Shown here piece by piece: positions 6,930 through 15,029 of a stretch of 25,657 bases of DNA (position 1 is the first letter of the stretch; each line of letters opens with the position of its first letter). The stretch is from JBBRLA01 sp038231615 (GTDB lineage Bacteria > Myxococcota_A > Polyangia > Palsa-1104 > JAEUJZ01), in NCBI GenBank assembly GCA_038231615.1, contig JBBRLA010000028.1:1-25657 (forward strand). The letters run 5' to 3'. A program made the translations under genes and the position numbers. The notes beneath the pieces were generated by a model, which had not been told where the DNA came from, ran no database searches, and was given only the letters and a program-made list of their open reading frames with translations.

Positions 6930-7050
6930 GCTTTCAGCCTGTGCAAGGGCCGCGCCGCAGCCAACCGGCCCATCGAAACCGCGGGTGCAGCCCTGGATTG
7001 GCTTGTCTGTCTGCTCATTTTTACCACAAGGGGTGTTGAATTTCCCATCA

Positions 7051-7067
7051 GTGGCCCCAGGGGCCAC
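7051..7067. promoter_or_regulatory. 17-base palindrome upstream of fliL
   Basis: GTGGCCCC-A-GGGGCCAC is a perfect inverted repeat with a single central base. It lies between the divergent outer-membrane-like gene and fliL, with its centre about 70 bases upstream of the start site predicted from the -24/-12 promoter. This fits a binding site for a flagellar activator of the NtrC/FlrC type. Its role is inferred from symmetry and position. Confidence 0.45.
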
Positions 7068-7103
7068 CCCCGGAAACCGGCCATTTCGCAGGATCCCCCG
7101 GGC

Positions 7104-7119
7104 AGGTACGCCGCTTGCT
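7104..7119 (+). promoter_or_regulatory. Candidate sigma-54 promoter of the flagellar operon
   Basis: AGGTACGCCGCTTGCT matches the -24/-12 consensus (TGGCACG-4-TTGCW) at all positions except two in the -24 element. GG (7105-7106) and GC (7117-7118) are 10 bases apart. The start site would be near 7130, which supports the fliL ATG at 7156 rather than the one at 7135. Many flagellar operons in proteobacteria use sigma-54. Confidence 0.5.
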
Positions 7120-7155
7120 TGGGCCATTGATGCGATGACACGGAACGAACTGCTG

Positions 7156-7794
7156 ATGACCCCAAAAAAGCAAACCGCAATGCCCCTGATCCTCGGCCTC
7201 CTCATGGGAGGCGGGATTCTGTCTTACGGCCTGGTGCGGTGGAACGAACCAAGCCGCGACGCCAGGTCAATCGAAGGTGCCGCGGCCAGGATCAACCCCA
7301 AACCCGAAGCCGGCGCGCCTCAGAAGGCCCCAGGCCCGGCCCCGAGCATGGCACCGGCGCCGGTCAACTCCAAGGAGTCCCCGGTCGAACCGGCAGCCGA
7401 GGCGGCACATGCCGTGGCCAACAACGAGAAACCGAAGGAGGGAGAGAAGGGCAAGGAAGGCAAGGAAGGCAAGGAAGCCGAAAAGGGCGATCACAAGGAC
7501 CCGGTGATGCTCAAGTTGGAGCCGCTGGTGGCCAACCTTGACGAAGGCGATCAACTCCGTTATCTGAAGCTGAGCATTCAGATCGAGATCGTCGGGGAGG
7601 CCGAACCCAAGGCCAGGGCCGCGCTGCCCCGGGCCCGGCATGAGGCACTCATGTATATGTCCGGGCTGCACCTGACCGACACCCAGGGGCTTTTGGGGAA
7701 GCAGCGCATCCATCGCGAACTGCAAAGGCGCATCGCCGACGCCATCGGTGGGGGTGTGAAGCGCATCTACTTCGACGAGTTCGTGGTCCAGTGA
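7156..7794 (+). CDS. fliL: Flagellar basal-body protein FliL
   Basis: FliL is a single-span inner-membrane protein that surrounds the stators and affects motor torque. This 212-residue copy has a short cytoplasmic start, one membrane helix (about MPLILGLLMGGGILSYGLV), a long low-complexity linker rich in Pro, Ala, Lys, Glu and Gly, and a C-terminal FliL domain with YLKLSIQIEI, the helix RARHEALMYMSGL and the end motif KRIYFDEFVVQ. The linker includes three near-exact GKEGKE repeats, which makes the protein longer than many relatives. The start is uncertain: an in-frame ATG at 7135 would add 7 residues, but it would sit only 5 bases from the predicted transcript start. The stop overlaps the fliM start. 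It is the first gene of the flagellar operon. Confidence 0.88.
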   Translation: MTPKKQTAMPLILGLLMGGGILSYGLVRWNEPSRDARSIEGAAARINPKPEAGAPQKAPGPAPSMAPAPVNSKESPVEPAAEAAHAVANNEKPKEGEKGKEGKEGKEAEKGDHKDPVMLKLEPLVANLDEGDQLRYLKLSIQIEIVGEAEPKARAALPRARHEALMYMSGLHLTDTQGLLGKQRIHRELQRRIADAIGGGVKRIYFDEFVVQ

Positions 7795-8756
7795 ACGCCA
7801 GCGATAAGCGAGGACAGCGAGACCTGGATCCGCTGCTCTCACAGACCGAGATCGAGGCGCTGCGGGATGCAATGAAGGATGAGCAGGCCCCACAGATGGT
7901 CCGGAGCCTGGATCTTTGCGCCGACGACCGCCTCCTGCGCCGGGCACTGCCCGAGATCGACGAGGCGGCGGCGGCGGCCAGCGACGCACTGCGCCTGAGC
8001 TTCACGCGGGCCCTGCGGGGATCCGTGTCGGTCGCGACGCAGCCGGCAGAGATCGTCATGGCCGAGGACGCTCGGCAGATCGAAGAGCGCACCGGCGGCA
8101 GAGTGCTGCTTACCTGCGAGCCGGGCAACAGCGATGTGCCGCTGCTCATCGATCCGCAACTGGTGTTCCTGCACGTGCAGCGGGAGTTTGGCGGCAGCCT
8201 GGAGGCCGAGCAGCTCAATCGAAACGAGTTGACCGGGCTCGAGCGCAGCATGCTGCTGCGTCTGGCACCCTCTTTGGCAGAGGGACTGACCAAGGGCTTT
8301 GCCCATCTGGGCCTGCGGCTGCGGACGCGCAGCGTGATGGCGCGTCCTTTGGCGACCCTGTCGTGGCCGCGGCAGATCTCGGTGATCGTGGTGACCTGGC
8401 GGGTGGCCGTGGGCCCGATGACGGGCAGCGTGCACCTGCTTTTGCCGCCCGTGGTAGTGGAGGCTTTGCGCAGCCGCCTGGGCGGCGAGCGCGCTGGGGT
8501 GCGAGACCAGCGCTGGCGTGGCGAACTGATTGGCCAGCTGCGCATGGTGGAGATCGAGGCCGTGGCCGAGCTGGGACGAGTCGACTCGTCGCTGTCGAAG
8601 CTCATGTCCTGGCAGGTCGGGGACATCGTGCGGCTGGACCGCTCCCTGACCGAGCAGGTCCCGGTGGTGGTTGACGGCCGTGTCAAGCTGCGCGGCCGGC
8701 CCGGCACCCGGGGTGACACGGTGACATTGACCATTGAGGAGATCGGCGAATCATGA
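7791..8756 (+). CDS. fliM: Flagellar motor switch protein FliM
   Basis: FliM forms the middle of the cytoplasmic C-ring and binds phospho-CheY to switch rotation. The 321-residue length is normal. The N-terminus carries LSQTEIEAL, the CheY-binding motif. The CheC-like middle domain has the FGG segment followed by a conserved helix region (ELTGLERSMLLRLAPSL). The last 75 residues form a SpoA domain (LGRVDSSLSKLMSWQVGDIVRLD) shared with FliN. The GTG start overlaps the fliL stop (GTGA), and the end overlaps fliN (ATGA), so coupled translation is likely. No CheY or other chemotaxis gene is present in this window. Confidence 0.93.
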   Translation: MNASDKRGQRDLDPLLSQTEIEALRDAMKDEQAPQMVRSLDLCADDRLLRRALPEIDEAAAAASDALRLSFTRALRGSVSVATQPAEIVMAEDARQIEERTGGRVLLTCEPGNSDVPLLIDPQLVFLHVQREFGGSLEAEQLNRNELTGLERSMLLRLAPSLAEGLTKGFAHLGLRLRTRSVMARPLATLSWPRQISVIVVTWRVAVGPMTGSVHLLLPPVVVEALRSRLGGERAGVRDQRWRGELIGQLRMVEIEAVAELGRVDSSLSKLMSWQVGDIVRLDRSLTEQVPVVVDGRVKLRGRPGTRGDTVTLTIEEIGES

Positions 8757-9082
8757 TGAACACATCGAATCAGCGTAGCGAGAACAACGACAGCGGCCTG
8801 CCCCTGGACCTGATGTACGACCTGCCGGTGGAGATCACCGTCGAGTTGGGGAGGCGGCGCATGACCATCGGCGAATTTTTGGACCTGGGGCCCGGCGCGG
8901 TGCTGGAACTGCGCAAGCTCGTGGGGGACCCTCTGGAGATCCGGGTCAACCAGCGGCTGGTGGCGCGGGGCGAGGCGGTGGCGGTGGGCGAGATGTACGG
9001 CATACGGATCACCGAGGTGCTGAAGCAGCGAACGGGCGCACCGCAGAACCCGATCAACACTGCCGTGAGCGAGGTCCGGTGA
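8753..9082 (+). CDS. fliN: Flagellar motor switch protein FliN
   Basis: FliN is the SpoA-domain protein at the base of the C-ring, where it works with FliM in switching and helps dock the export ATPase complex. This 109-residue protein has a short polar N-terminal extension and then a full SpoA domain (about 20-92) with DLPVEITVELGRRRMTIGEFLDLGPGAVLEL and the conserved VNQRLVARGEAVAVG loop. Two ATG codons lie in tandem at 8753 and 8756; the first overlaps the fliM stop. It has no fused CheC-like domain, so it is FliN rather than FliY. Confidence 0.94.
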   Translation: MMNTSNQRSENNDSGLPLDLMYDLPVEITVELGRRRMTIGEFLDLGPGAVLELRKLVGDPLEIRVNQRLVARGEAVAVGEMYGIRITEVLKQRTGAPQNPINTAVSEVR

Positions 9083-10098
9083 TGGGTACCCTCCTTGCAT
9101 TGTTCCTGGCGGTGCCGATTCTATCGATAGCGGCACTGCAGGTGTCGGTGCTGCCGGACGGGTCGGTGCGGGTGCCGATACGCGGGGCCAGCGGGGTGCC
9201 AGAAGTGCGCCCGGTGTCCGGCGGACTGTTGGTGGAGGTCCCGGAAGGCCGGGTGGAGCGCGGCAGCGCCACCGGAACTGGGGAGATAGAGTCGATCTCG
9301 ACGGCCACATCGCATTCTCGCCACCGGGCGCTGATCACGCTGCACCTTCGGCAGGGCTCCGCGGTTGGCCCGGAGCGGGTCGAGGCCACGCTGGGAGAGG
9401 GGGGGCTGACGGTGCGGGTGCACCCGGCGAAAGCCGCGATGGTGCCGACAGATGCGATGGGGGCGGCGGGGAACAAAACACCGGCCGTGGTGGGCAGGAC
9501 CTTCGTTAAGGGCGTGGAGCCGGGCCCTCGGATCGCAATGGAGGCCCGGCCGGTGTCGGCGCTGGCGCTGCGGGTCGGAGTGGCCTTGGGCCTTCTTGGG
9601 TTGGCTGCGTGGCTGGCTGTGCGACACCGCCGGGTGCGGGGTGGAGAGGTCCGCCCGGCGGGCATCGATATTGTCGCCACGCGGCTTTTGGGCAAGAGCC
9701 AGCGGCTGATGGTGGTGGATGTGAACCAGCAACGCTTTCTTCTGGCCGCCTCGGATCAGGGCGGAATTCGTCTGGTCGCGCAGATTGAGGGCCCGGCGGC
9801 CATGGCGACCGCGGCCGATCCGCTGAAGGCCATCTTCGCGGACATGCTTGCGGATGTCTCAAAGGTCGCCCCAAAGCCCCGACCGGCCCTGCGCCTGGTG
9901 CCTGATGAGGACATCACCGAACCGGCCCCGTTGCAGCAGTCCCCGGGAAGCCAGGAAGTGGCAGCGCCGACGACGCCCGCCAAGCAGGGGATGAGCGTGC
10001 CTATGACGCCCCCGGTCAGCACCTCGGCCGGCAGCGGCAGTTCCGACGTGGCCGGCCTGATGGCGTTGCGGCGCAATCGGACCCAGGCATCGCGGTGA
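9079..10098 (+). CDS. fliO: Flagellar export protein FliO, enlarged
   Basis: FliO is a bitopic protein that helps assemble the FliP-FliQ-FliR export gate. The family core is small, about 100-130 residues, but this copy has 339. Residues 1-20 look like a signal peptide. Residues about 21-115 are beta-rich (LPDGSVRVPIRG, GGLLVEVPEG, HRALITLHLRQG, LTVRVH) and may be an AMIN-like periplasmic domain. A membrane helix follows at about 161-182, then the FliO domain (GIDIVATRLLGKSQRLMVVDVNQQRFLLAAS..., about 195-237). A Pro/Ala-rich cytoplasmic tail completes it. Its place between fliN and fliP supports the name. A tandem GTG and ATG (9079, 9082) overlap the fliN stop; either could serve. Confidence 0.85.
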   Translation: MMGTLLALFLAVPILSIAALQVSVLPDGSVRVPIRGASGVPEVRPVSGGLLVEVPEGRVERGSATGTGEIESISTATSHSRHRALITLHLRQGSAVGPERVEATLGEGGLTVRVHPAKAAMVPTDAMGAAGNKTPAVVGRTFVKGVEPGPRIAMEARPVSALALRVGVALGLLGLAAWLAVRHRRVRGGEVRPAGIDIVATRLLGKSQRLMVVDVNQQRFLLAASDQGGIRLVAQIEGPAAMATAADPLKAIFADMLADVSKVAPKPRPALRLVPDEDITEPAPLQQSPGSQEVAAPTTPAKQGMSVPMTPPVSTSAGSGSSDVAGLMALRRNRTQASR

Positions 10099-10802
10099 TG
10101 ACGACACTTTTGGCCGCGACACTGGGTGAGGCGGGCCCGCTGCAGGCACTTACCGCCCCGCTGCTGGGTCCCCCGGGCAGCGCGCAGGCACTGCGGCTCA
10201 TCGTCCTCATGACGGTGCTTTCCTTGCTGCCGGCAATCCTGTTGACGATCACCTCGTTCACCCGGATTGTCATCGTGCTTTCATTTGTCCGCCACGGCCT
10301 GAGCGCCCAGGGCGTGCCGCCGAATCAGATCACCGTGGGACTGGCGCTCTTCCTGACGGTCTTCGTCATGACCCCCACCGGCGAGGCGATCTACCGGGAC
10401 GCGGTGGTGCCCTACATGAACAACCGCATGACCGAGGTCGAGGCACTGACCGCGGCCACCCCGACCTTACGGAAGTTCATGCTGCCGCAGACCCGGGAAA
10501 GCGACCTGGCCCTGTTCTACCGGGTGGCCGGGGAGCCGCTGCCCAAGGTGCCGACCGACGTATCGCTGCGCATGTTGGTGCCAGCCTTCGTGATCAGCGA
10601 GCTTCGCACGGGTTGCGAAATGGGTTTTCTGGTACTCGTTCCGTTTCTGGTTATCGACCTTTTGGTCGCATCCGTGCTGACCGCCCTGGGCATGGTGATG
10701 GTGCCGCCGGGGCCGGTGGCGCTGCCGCTGAAGCTGCTGCTCTTTGTGATGGTGGACGGTTGGGCGCTGGTCGTGCAGTCCCTGGCCAGGAGTTTTTCGT
10801 GA
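10095..10802 (+). CDS. fliP: Flagellar export gate protein FliP
   Basis: FliP is a core subunit of the export gate; five copies with FliR and FliQ form the pore. The 235-residue sequence is canonical: an N-terminal hydrophobic segment, the conserved LLPAILLTITSFTRIVIVLSFVRHGL block, the loop QITVGLALFLTVFVMTP, the motif VPAFVISELRTGCEMGFLVLVPFLVIDLLVAS and a final membrane helix. A GTG at 10095 overlaps the fliO stop and is followed at once by ATG. The N-terminal segment may be a cleaved signal, as in other FliP proteins. Confidence 0.96.
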   Translation: MMTTLLAATLGEAGPLQALTAPLLGPPGSAQALRLIVLMTVLSLLPAILLTITSFTRIVIVLSFVRHGLSAQGVPPNQITVGLALFLTVFVMTPTGEAIYRDAVVPYMNNRMTEVEALTAATPTLRKFMLPQTRESDLALFYRVAGEPLPKVPTDVSLRMLVPAFVISELRTGCEMGFLVLVPFLVIDLLVASVLTALGMVMVPPGPVALPLKLLLFVMVDGWALVVQSLARSFS

Positions 10803-10811
10803 GGACACCTG

Positions 10812-11081
10812 ATGAGCGCTGATATCGCCGTCGACATCTGCCGGCGGGCCATGGAGGTCTGCATCCTGGTCCTGCTTCCCGTGCTGCTCTCGGCGCTCTG
10901 CGCCGGGGTGATGGCCGGCCTTTTCCAGGCGGCGACGCAGCTCCAGGAACCGACGCTAACCTTCGTTCCCAAGGTGCTGGCGCTGGGGGGGGCCTTGATG
11001 CTCTTCGGGCCCTGGATGCTCGACCGGCTCAGGGTCTTCACCACGGAGACCATCAACCTGATGGGGCTTTTGCACAGATGA
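10812..11081 (+). CDS. fliQ: Flagellar export gate protein FliQ
   Basis: FliQ is a small two-helix membrane protein that wraps the FliP-FliR pore. The 89-residue length is standard. Two hydrophobic helices (about VCILVLLPVLLSALCAGVMAG and VLALGGALMLFGPWML) flank the conserved polar block LFQAATQLQEPTLTFVPK. GAGGA lies 6 bases before the ATG, and the gene starts 9 bases after fliP, one of the few non-overlapping junctions in the operon. Confidence 0.96.
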   Translation: MSADIAVDICRRAMEVCILVLLPVLLSALCAGVMAGLFQAATQLQEPTLTFVPKVLALGGALMLFGPWMLDRLRVFTTETINLMGLLHR

Positions 11082-11884
11082 CGAATGCGCTGGCTCTGGC
11101 AATTTCGCCCCTGCAAAACATTCCGCTGCCGGTGGTCGATAGCGCCCTCATGCTATCGGTGCAGAAGCTGGCGCTGATCCTGGCCCGTACCGCCGGCCTG
11201 TTCTCGATCTTTCCGCTGGGGGTCGAAGTGGTGCCGGCCCGGGTGCGCACGGCGGCGGCCATCGTGGTGGCGCTGGCGCTGTTCCCGGTCGCGCCGCCGG
11301 TCGGCCCGGGGTCCTTCGTCCTGCAACTCGTGTCCGAGGGAACGGTGGGGCTTTTGGCTGCGGTGCTGGCGTGGGTGCCGCTGGGAGCGATCGACGCGGG
11401 GATGCAGATTGCCAGCGTCAGCTCGGGCCTGGGCATCGCCTCGCTTCTGAACCCGGCCACCGAAGAGGAGGTCTACGCACTGACGGAACTGTTCAGCTTC
11501 ACCTCCCTCACGATCTTCTTTGCCGTGGGCGGCCACCAGCAGCTCATCCTGGCGCTGGCCGAGAGCCTGCAGCGGGTCCCCCCGGGGAGCGCGCGGTTTT
11601 CGGCGGACTCGCTGCGGGCGGTAACTTATCTGGGCTCGGAACTTCTGGTGCTGTCGATCCAGGTGGCCGCACCGCTGCTCCTGGTGTCCCTGGCGGTCAA
11701 TCTGGCGACCTCGCTGGTGGCGCGGGCAGCACCCGCGGTGAACATCTTCTCGGTGACGCTGGTGGCGGTGCTTCTGTTGGGACTGGTGATGATCCTGCGA
11801 GGGCTTCCGGGGGTGGCGGTGATCATCCGCCAGGCCGCCGAGTCCTCCGCCAGCCACTTCCTGCTCGAGTTCGGCGGCGGGTGA
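11078..11884 (+). CDS. fliR: Flagellar export gate protein FliR
   Basis: FliR is the single-copy subunit that completes the export gate with FliP and FliQ. This 268-residue protein has about six membrane helices and the typical motifs LILARTAGLFSIFP near the start, AIDAGMQIASVSSGLGIASLLNP in the middle and LVARAAPAVNIFSVTL in the C-terminal third. Its ATG overlaps the fliQ stop (ATGA). It is separate from FlhB; fused FliR-FlhB proteins exist in some bacteria, but here flhB begins three bases after the fliR stop. Confidence 0.95.
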   Translation: MTNALALAISPLQNIPLPVVDSALMLSVQKLALILARTAGLFSIFPLGVEVVPARVRTAAAIVVALALFPVAPPVGPGSFVLQLVSEGTVGLLAAVLAWVPLGAIDAGMQIASVSSGLGIASLLNPATEEEVYALTELFSFTSLTIFFAVGGHQQLILALAESLQRVPPGSARFSADSLRAVTYLGSELLVLSIQVAAPLLLVSLAVNLATSLVARAAPAVNIFSVTLVAVLLLGLVMILRGLPGVAVIIRQAAESSASHFLLEFGGG

Positions 11885-11887
11885 CCC

Positions 11888-12958
11888 ATGGCCGAGGACC
11901 GCGATCAGGAAGACCGCAGCGAAGACGCCACCCCACAGCGGCGAGAGCAAGCACGGGAAAAAGGGCACCTGCCCAGGTCGCGCGACCTGGTGTCGGCGGT
12001 GACCCTCTTTGCCGGCGTCTCGGCGCTGATGATGTTCTCGCGGCAGATCTCGGGGACCATCTTGATGGTGGCGCGGGACGCCCTGGGCAACCTCGATCAT
12101 CCCCGAGACGCTCTGGCGTCGATCACGCCGAGCGTGTACTCGCTCCTTCTGGCCCTGGGTCCGTTTTTCGCGGTGACCACGGTGGCTGCGATCCTGATGG
12201 TGCTGGTGCAGACCGGGGTGCCACACGCGGGGGCCCTGAGCTTCGATCTGACCCGGATAAACCCCATCGCCCGGCTGCGACAGATGTTTACTCCCAGCCT
12301 GGGGGGCTGGGACACCATCAAGATCGCGCTCAAGATGGCCGGCGTCGCCTGGGCGGCCGGGAAAATGGTCTATCCCGTGTGGCTGCGTCTCGGCGATCGG
12401 GCCAACCTGGCACCGCCCGCCCTGCTGCAGCAGTCACTGACGCTTTCCGGGGACCTGATGATGCGGTTGGGTTTCTTGCTCCTGATTCTGGCGCTGGTCG
12501 ACTATGTGATGGCGCGGCTGCGGGTCGAGCGAGAGCTGCGGATGAGCAAGCAGGAGGTGCGCGAGGAGCTGCGCCACAGCGAGGGACATCCTCAGATCAA
12601 ACGGGCGCTGCGCCGCAAGGCACGGGACCTCTTGCGTCGGCGCCTGATTGTCGAGGTGCCCCGGGCAGATGTGGTGGTGGTCAACCCAACCCACTTCGCG
12701 GTGGCGCTCTCGTACAAGGCACAGAAGATGCGCGCCCCCCGGGTCACGGTCAAGGGAGTCGATCAAATGGCGCTGCGCATCCGAGAACTGGCCCGTCAGG
12801 CGCAGGTGCCGGTGGTCAGCAACCCGAAACTGGCGCGCGAGCTGCACCGCCGTGTGGCGGTCGGCAAGGAAGTCCCTTCGGAACTGTTCCGGGCGGTGGC
12901 CGAGGTGCTGGCCTTCGTCTATCGAATCAAGAACCGGACCATCGAGGCCAGACCATGA
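11888..12958 (+). CDS. flhB: Flagellar export switch protein FlhB
   Basis: FlhB controls the change from rod/hook export to filament export. The 356-residue protein has the N-terminal SEDATPQRREQAREKGHLPRSRDL segment, four membrane helices, a long charged linker (ELRMSKQEVREELRHSEGHPQIK) and the cytoplasmic domain with the self-cleavage site NPTH at residues 266-269 in VVVVNPTHFAVAL. Cleavage between Asn and Pro is what changes substrate specificity in known FlhB proteins, and all four residues are intact. It is followed 10 bases later by flhA. Confidence 0.96.
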   Translation: MAEDRDQEDRSEDATPQRREQAREKGHLPRSRDLVSAVTLFAGVSALMMFSRQISGTILMVARDALGNLDHPRDALASITPSVYSLLLALGPFFAVTTVAAILMVLVQTGVPHAGALSFDLTRINPIARLRQMFTPSLGGWDTIKIALKMAGVAWAAGKMVYPVWLRLGDRANLAPPALLQQSLTLSGDLMMRLGFLLLILALVDYVMARLRVERELRMSKQEVREELRHSEGHPQIKRALRRKARDLLRRRLIVEVPRADVVVVNPTHFAVALSYKAQKMRAPRVTVKGVDQMALRIRELARQAQVPVVSNPKLARELHRRVAVGKEVPSELFRAVAEVLAFVYRIKNRTIEARP

Positions 12959-12968
12959 GAGGCGGGCA

Positions 12969-15029
12969 ATGATACAGATGGAAGCGGTCCCGCGGCGATC
13001 CTCGGGAGACATCGCGCTCGGCATGATCCTGGTCGGGGTGGTGGCCGTGATGCTCTTGCCGCTGCCGCCGATGGTACTGGACGTGCTGCTCTCGGCGAGC
13101 GTCACGCTATCGCTGCTGGTGTTCCTGGTGGCGATCAACATCGAGCGACCGCTGGAGTTTTCCAGCTTTCCTTCGTTGCTGCTGGTGATCACACTTTTCC
13201 GCCTGGCGCTCAACGTGGCCACCACGCGGCTGGTCCTCCTTCATGGAGCAGATGGGCCGAACGCGGTCGGCTCCGTGATCCACGCCTTTGGTGAAGTCGT
13301 GGTCGGCGGCTCGTATGTGATCGGAGCGGTGGTGTTCGTCATCCTGATCATCATCAACTTCGTGGTCATCACCAAGGGCGCGGGGCGCGTCGCAGAGGTC
13401 GCGGCCCGCTTCACCCTGGACTCGATGCCCGGCAAGCAGATGGCCATCGACGCCGATCTCGGCGCGGGGTTGATAAATGAACGCGAGGCGCGAACGCGGC
13501 GGCGTCTGGTGGAGCAAGAGGCGGACTTCTATGGCGCCATGGACGGCGCATCGAAGTTCGTGCGTGGCGATGCGATCGCCGGCCTCCTGGTCACCGTGAT
13601 CAACATCGTCGGCGGCTTGATCGTCGGAATGACGCAAAAAGGCCTCGACATTGGCACGGCGGCGCGTACCTTTACCGTGTTGACCATCGGCGACGGGCTG
13701 GTGTCGCAGATCCCGGCGCTCCTGGTCTCGGCGGCGGCTGGCGTGGTAACCACCCGGGCGGCTGCGGGCAGCAACCTGAGCGCGGTCCTGGCGGAGCAGC
13801 TTTTCGGCAAGCCGAGGACGCTAATGCTCTGCGGGGCGATCCTCACCGGGCTGGGCCTGGTGCCGAAAATGCCGTGGGTGTTTGTGTTGCTCGGTGGAGG
13901 TTTGATCTGGATTGCTCGCAGGGCCGCACCCGCGGCGCAGCCTGGAGCAGAGGGTCAGCCCGCAGATAAGGCGGCGCTGGCGCCGCGGCGAGACCAGCCC
14001 GAAGATCTCCTGCCCATCGATCTTCTGGCCCTGGAGGTCGGATACGAGCTGGTGTCCCTGGTGGACGCGGAGCGCGATGGCTCGATGCTGCGGCGCATTG
14101 CAACGCTGCGGCGGCAGTTTGCCCAGGACTACGGCATCGTAGTGCCGCCGGTGCATGTGCGGGACAATCTGCGGCTGCGTCCCGGGGAGTACCGCCTGCT
14201 GCTTCTGGGCAACGAGCTGGGGCGCGGCTCGCTGCGGGTGCGCTCGATGCTGGCGATGACGACGACCGGAAACGCCATTGGCATCCCGGGAGAGGAGACC
14301 AAGGAGCCAGCCTTTGGCCTGCCGGCCCGGTGGATCTCGACCGAGGACAGCGAGCGGGCCACCTCTCAGGGCATGACCGTGGTGGACCCGGCGACAGTCA
14401 TGGCGACCCACATCGGCGAGATGCTGCGCACTGGCGCGCCGGAGTTGCTCGGACGCCGCGAGGTAGAGCACTTGCTGGAGAACTTTGCCAAGGTGCAGCC
14501 CAAGATCGTCGAGGAACTGGTCCCCGGCATAATGGTGATCGGCGATGTCGCCAAGGTGCTGCGCAACCTGCTGCGTGAGGGGCTGTCGATCCGCGACCTG
14601 CGGACCATCCTGGAAGCGCTGGCGGACAACGCCGGCCAGATCAAGGACCCCGAGGTGTTGACCGAGATCGTGCGGCAGCGCATGGCACGCCACATCACCG
14701 CCCTGCATCTGGCCGACGACAGCGCCGTGCACGGCATCATTCTCGACGCCAAGACCGAGGAGCTATTTCGGCCCCAGCTGGGACAGAAGGCGGGCAATTC
14801 CATGCCCGACTCACGATCGGTGCCGCGAATCCTCGCCGGGATCGAGGCCACGGTGCGCGAGCTGAACGGATCCCCCTATCTGCCGCTGCTCATCACCGCA
14901 CCCGACGTGCGGAGGGCGGTGGCTGGGCTGGTGATGCGGCACGTACCCGGGTTGCAGGTAATCTCGTATCAGGAAATTGAAAACTCGACTCTGATCAAGA
15001 CCACCGGAGTTGTGACGACAAAGGATTAG
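12969..15029 (+). CDS. flhA: Flagellar export protein FlhA
   Basis: FlhA is the largest export-gate component; its nonameric cytoplasmic ring receives substrate-chaperone complexes. This 686-residue protein has about eight membrane helices in its first half, with the conserved INIERPLEFSSFPSLLLVIT and LFRLALNVATTRLVL blocks and the loop TKGAGRVAEVAARFTLDSMPGKQMAID. The C-terminal half is the soluble domain with LALEVGYELVSLVD, RMARHITALHL and the end segment VLVITAPDVRR-like block (LLITAPDVRRAVAGLVMRH). The ATG at 12969 follows GAGGCGGG; the frame stays open upstream into flhB, but that is not coding. Confidence 0.95.
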   Translation: MIQMEAVPRRSSGDIALGMILVGVVAVMLLPLPPMVLDVLLSASVTLSLLVFLVAINIERPLEFSSFPSLLLVITLFRLALNVATTRLVLLHGADGPNAVGSVIHAFGEVVVGGSYVIGAVVFVILIIINFVVITKGAGRVAEVAARFTLDSMPGKQMAIDADLGAGLINEREARTRRRLVEQEADFYGAMDGASKFVRGDAIAGLLVTVINIVGGLIVGMTQKGLDIGTAARTFTVLTIGDGLVSQIPALLVSAAAGVVTTRAAAGSNLSAVLAEQLFGKPRTLMLCGAILTGLGLVPKMPWVFVLLGGGLIWIARRAAPAAQPGAEGQPADKAALAPRRDQPEDLLPIDLLALEVGYELVSLVDAERDGSMLRRIATLRRQFAQDYGIVVPPVHVRDNLRLRPGEYRLLLLGNELGRGSLRVRSMLAMTTTGNAIGIPGEETKEPAFGLPARWISTEDSERATSQGMTVVDPATVMATHIGEMLRTGAPELLGRREVEHLLENFAKVQPKIVEELVPGIMVIGDVAKVLRNLLREGLSIRDLRTILEALADNAGQIKDPEVLTEIVRQRMARHITALHLADDSAVHGIILDAKTEELFRPQLGQKAGNSMPDSRSVPRILAGIEATVRELNGSPYLPLLITAPDVRRAVAGLVMRHVPGLQVISYQEIENSTLIKTTGVVTTKD

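Noticed and set aside
6991..7012. TTGGCTTGTCTGTCTGC upstream of fliL as a sigma-54 site
   Set aside because: The GG-GC spacing is 11 rather than 10; the site at 7104-7119 is a better match.
7649..9310. A 553-codon minus-strand frame opposite fliM and fliN
   Set aside because: The composition is Arg/Ser/Pro-rich, typical of an antisense frame, and the plus strand encodes well-conserved FliM and FliN.
11371..12972. A 533-codon plus frame across fliR and flhB
   Set aside because: It is rich in Gly, Arg and Ala without motifs and overlaps two clearly conserved genes in another frame.
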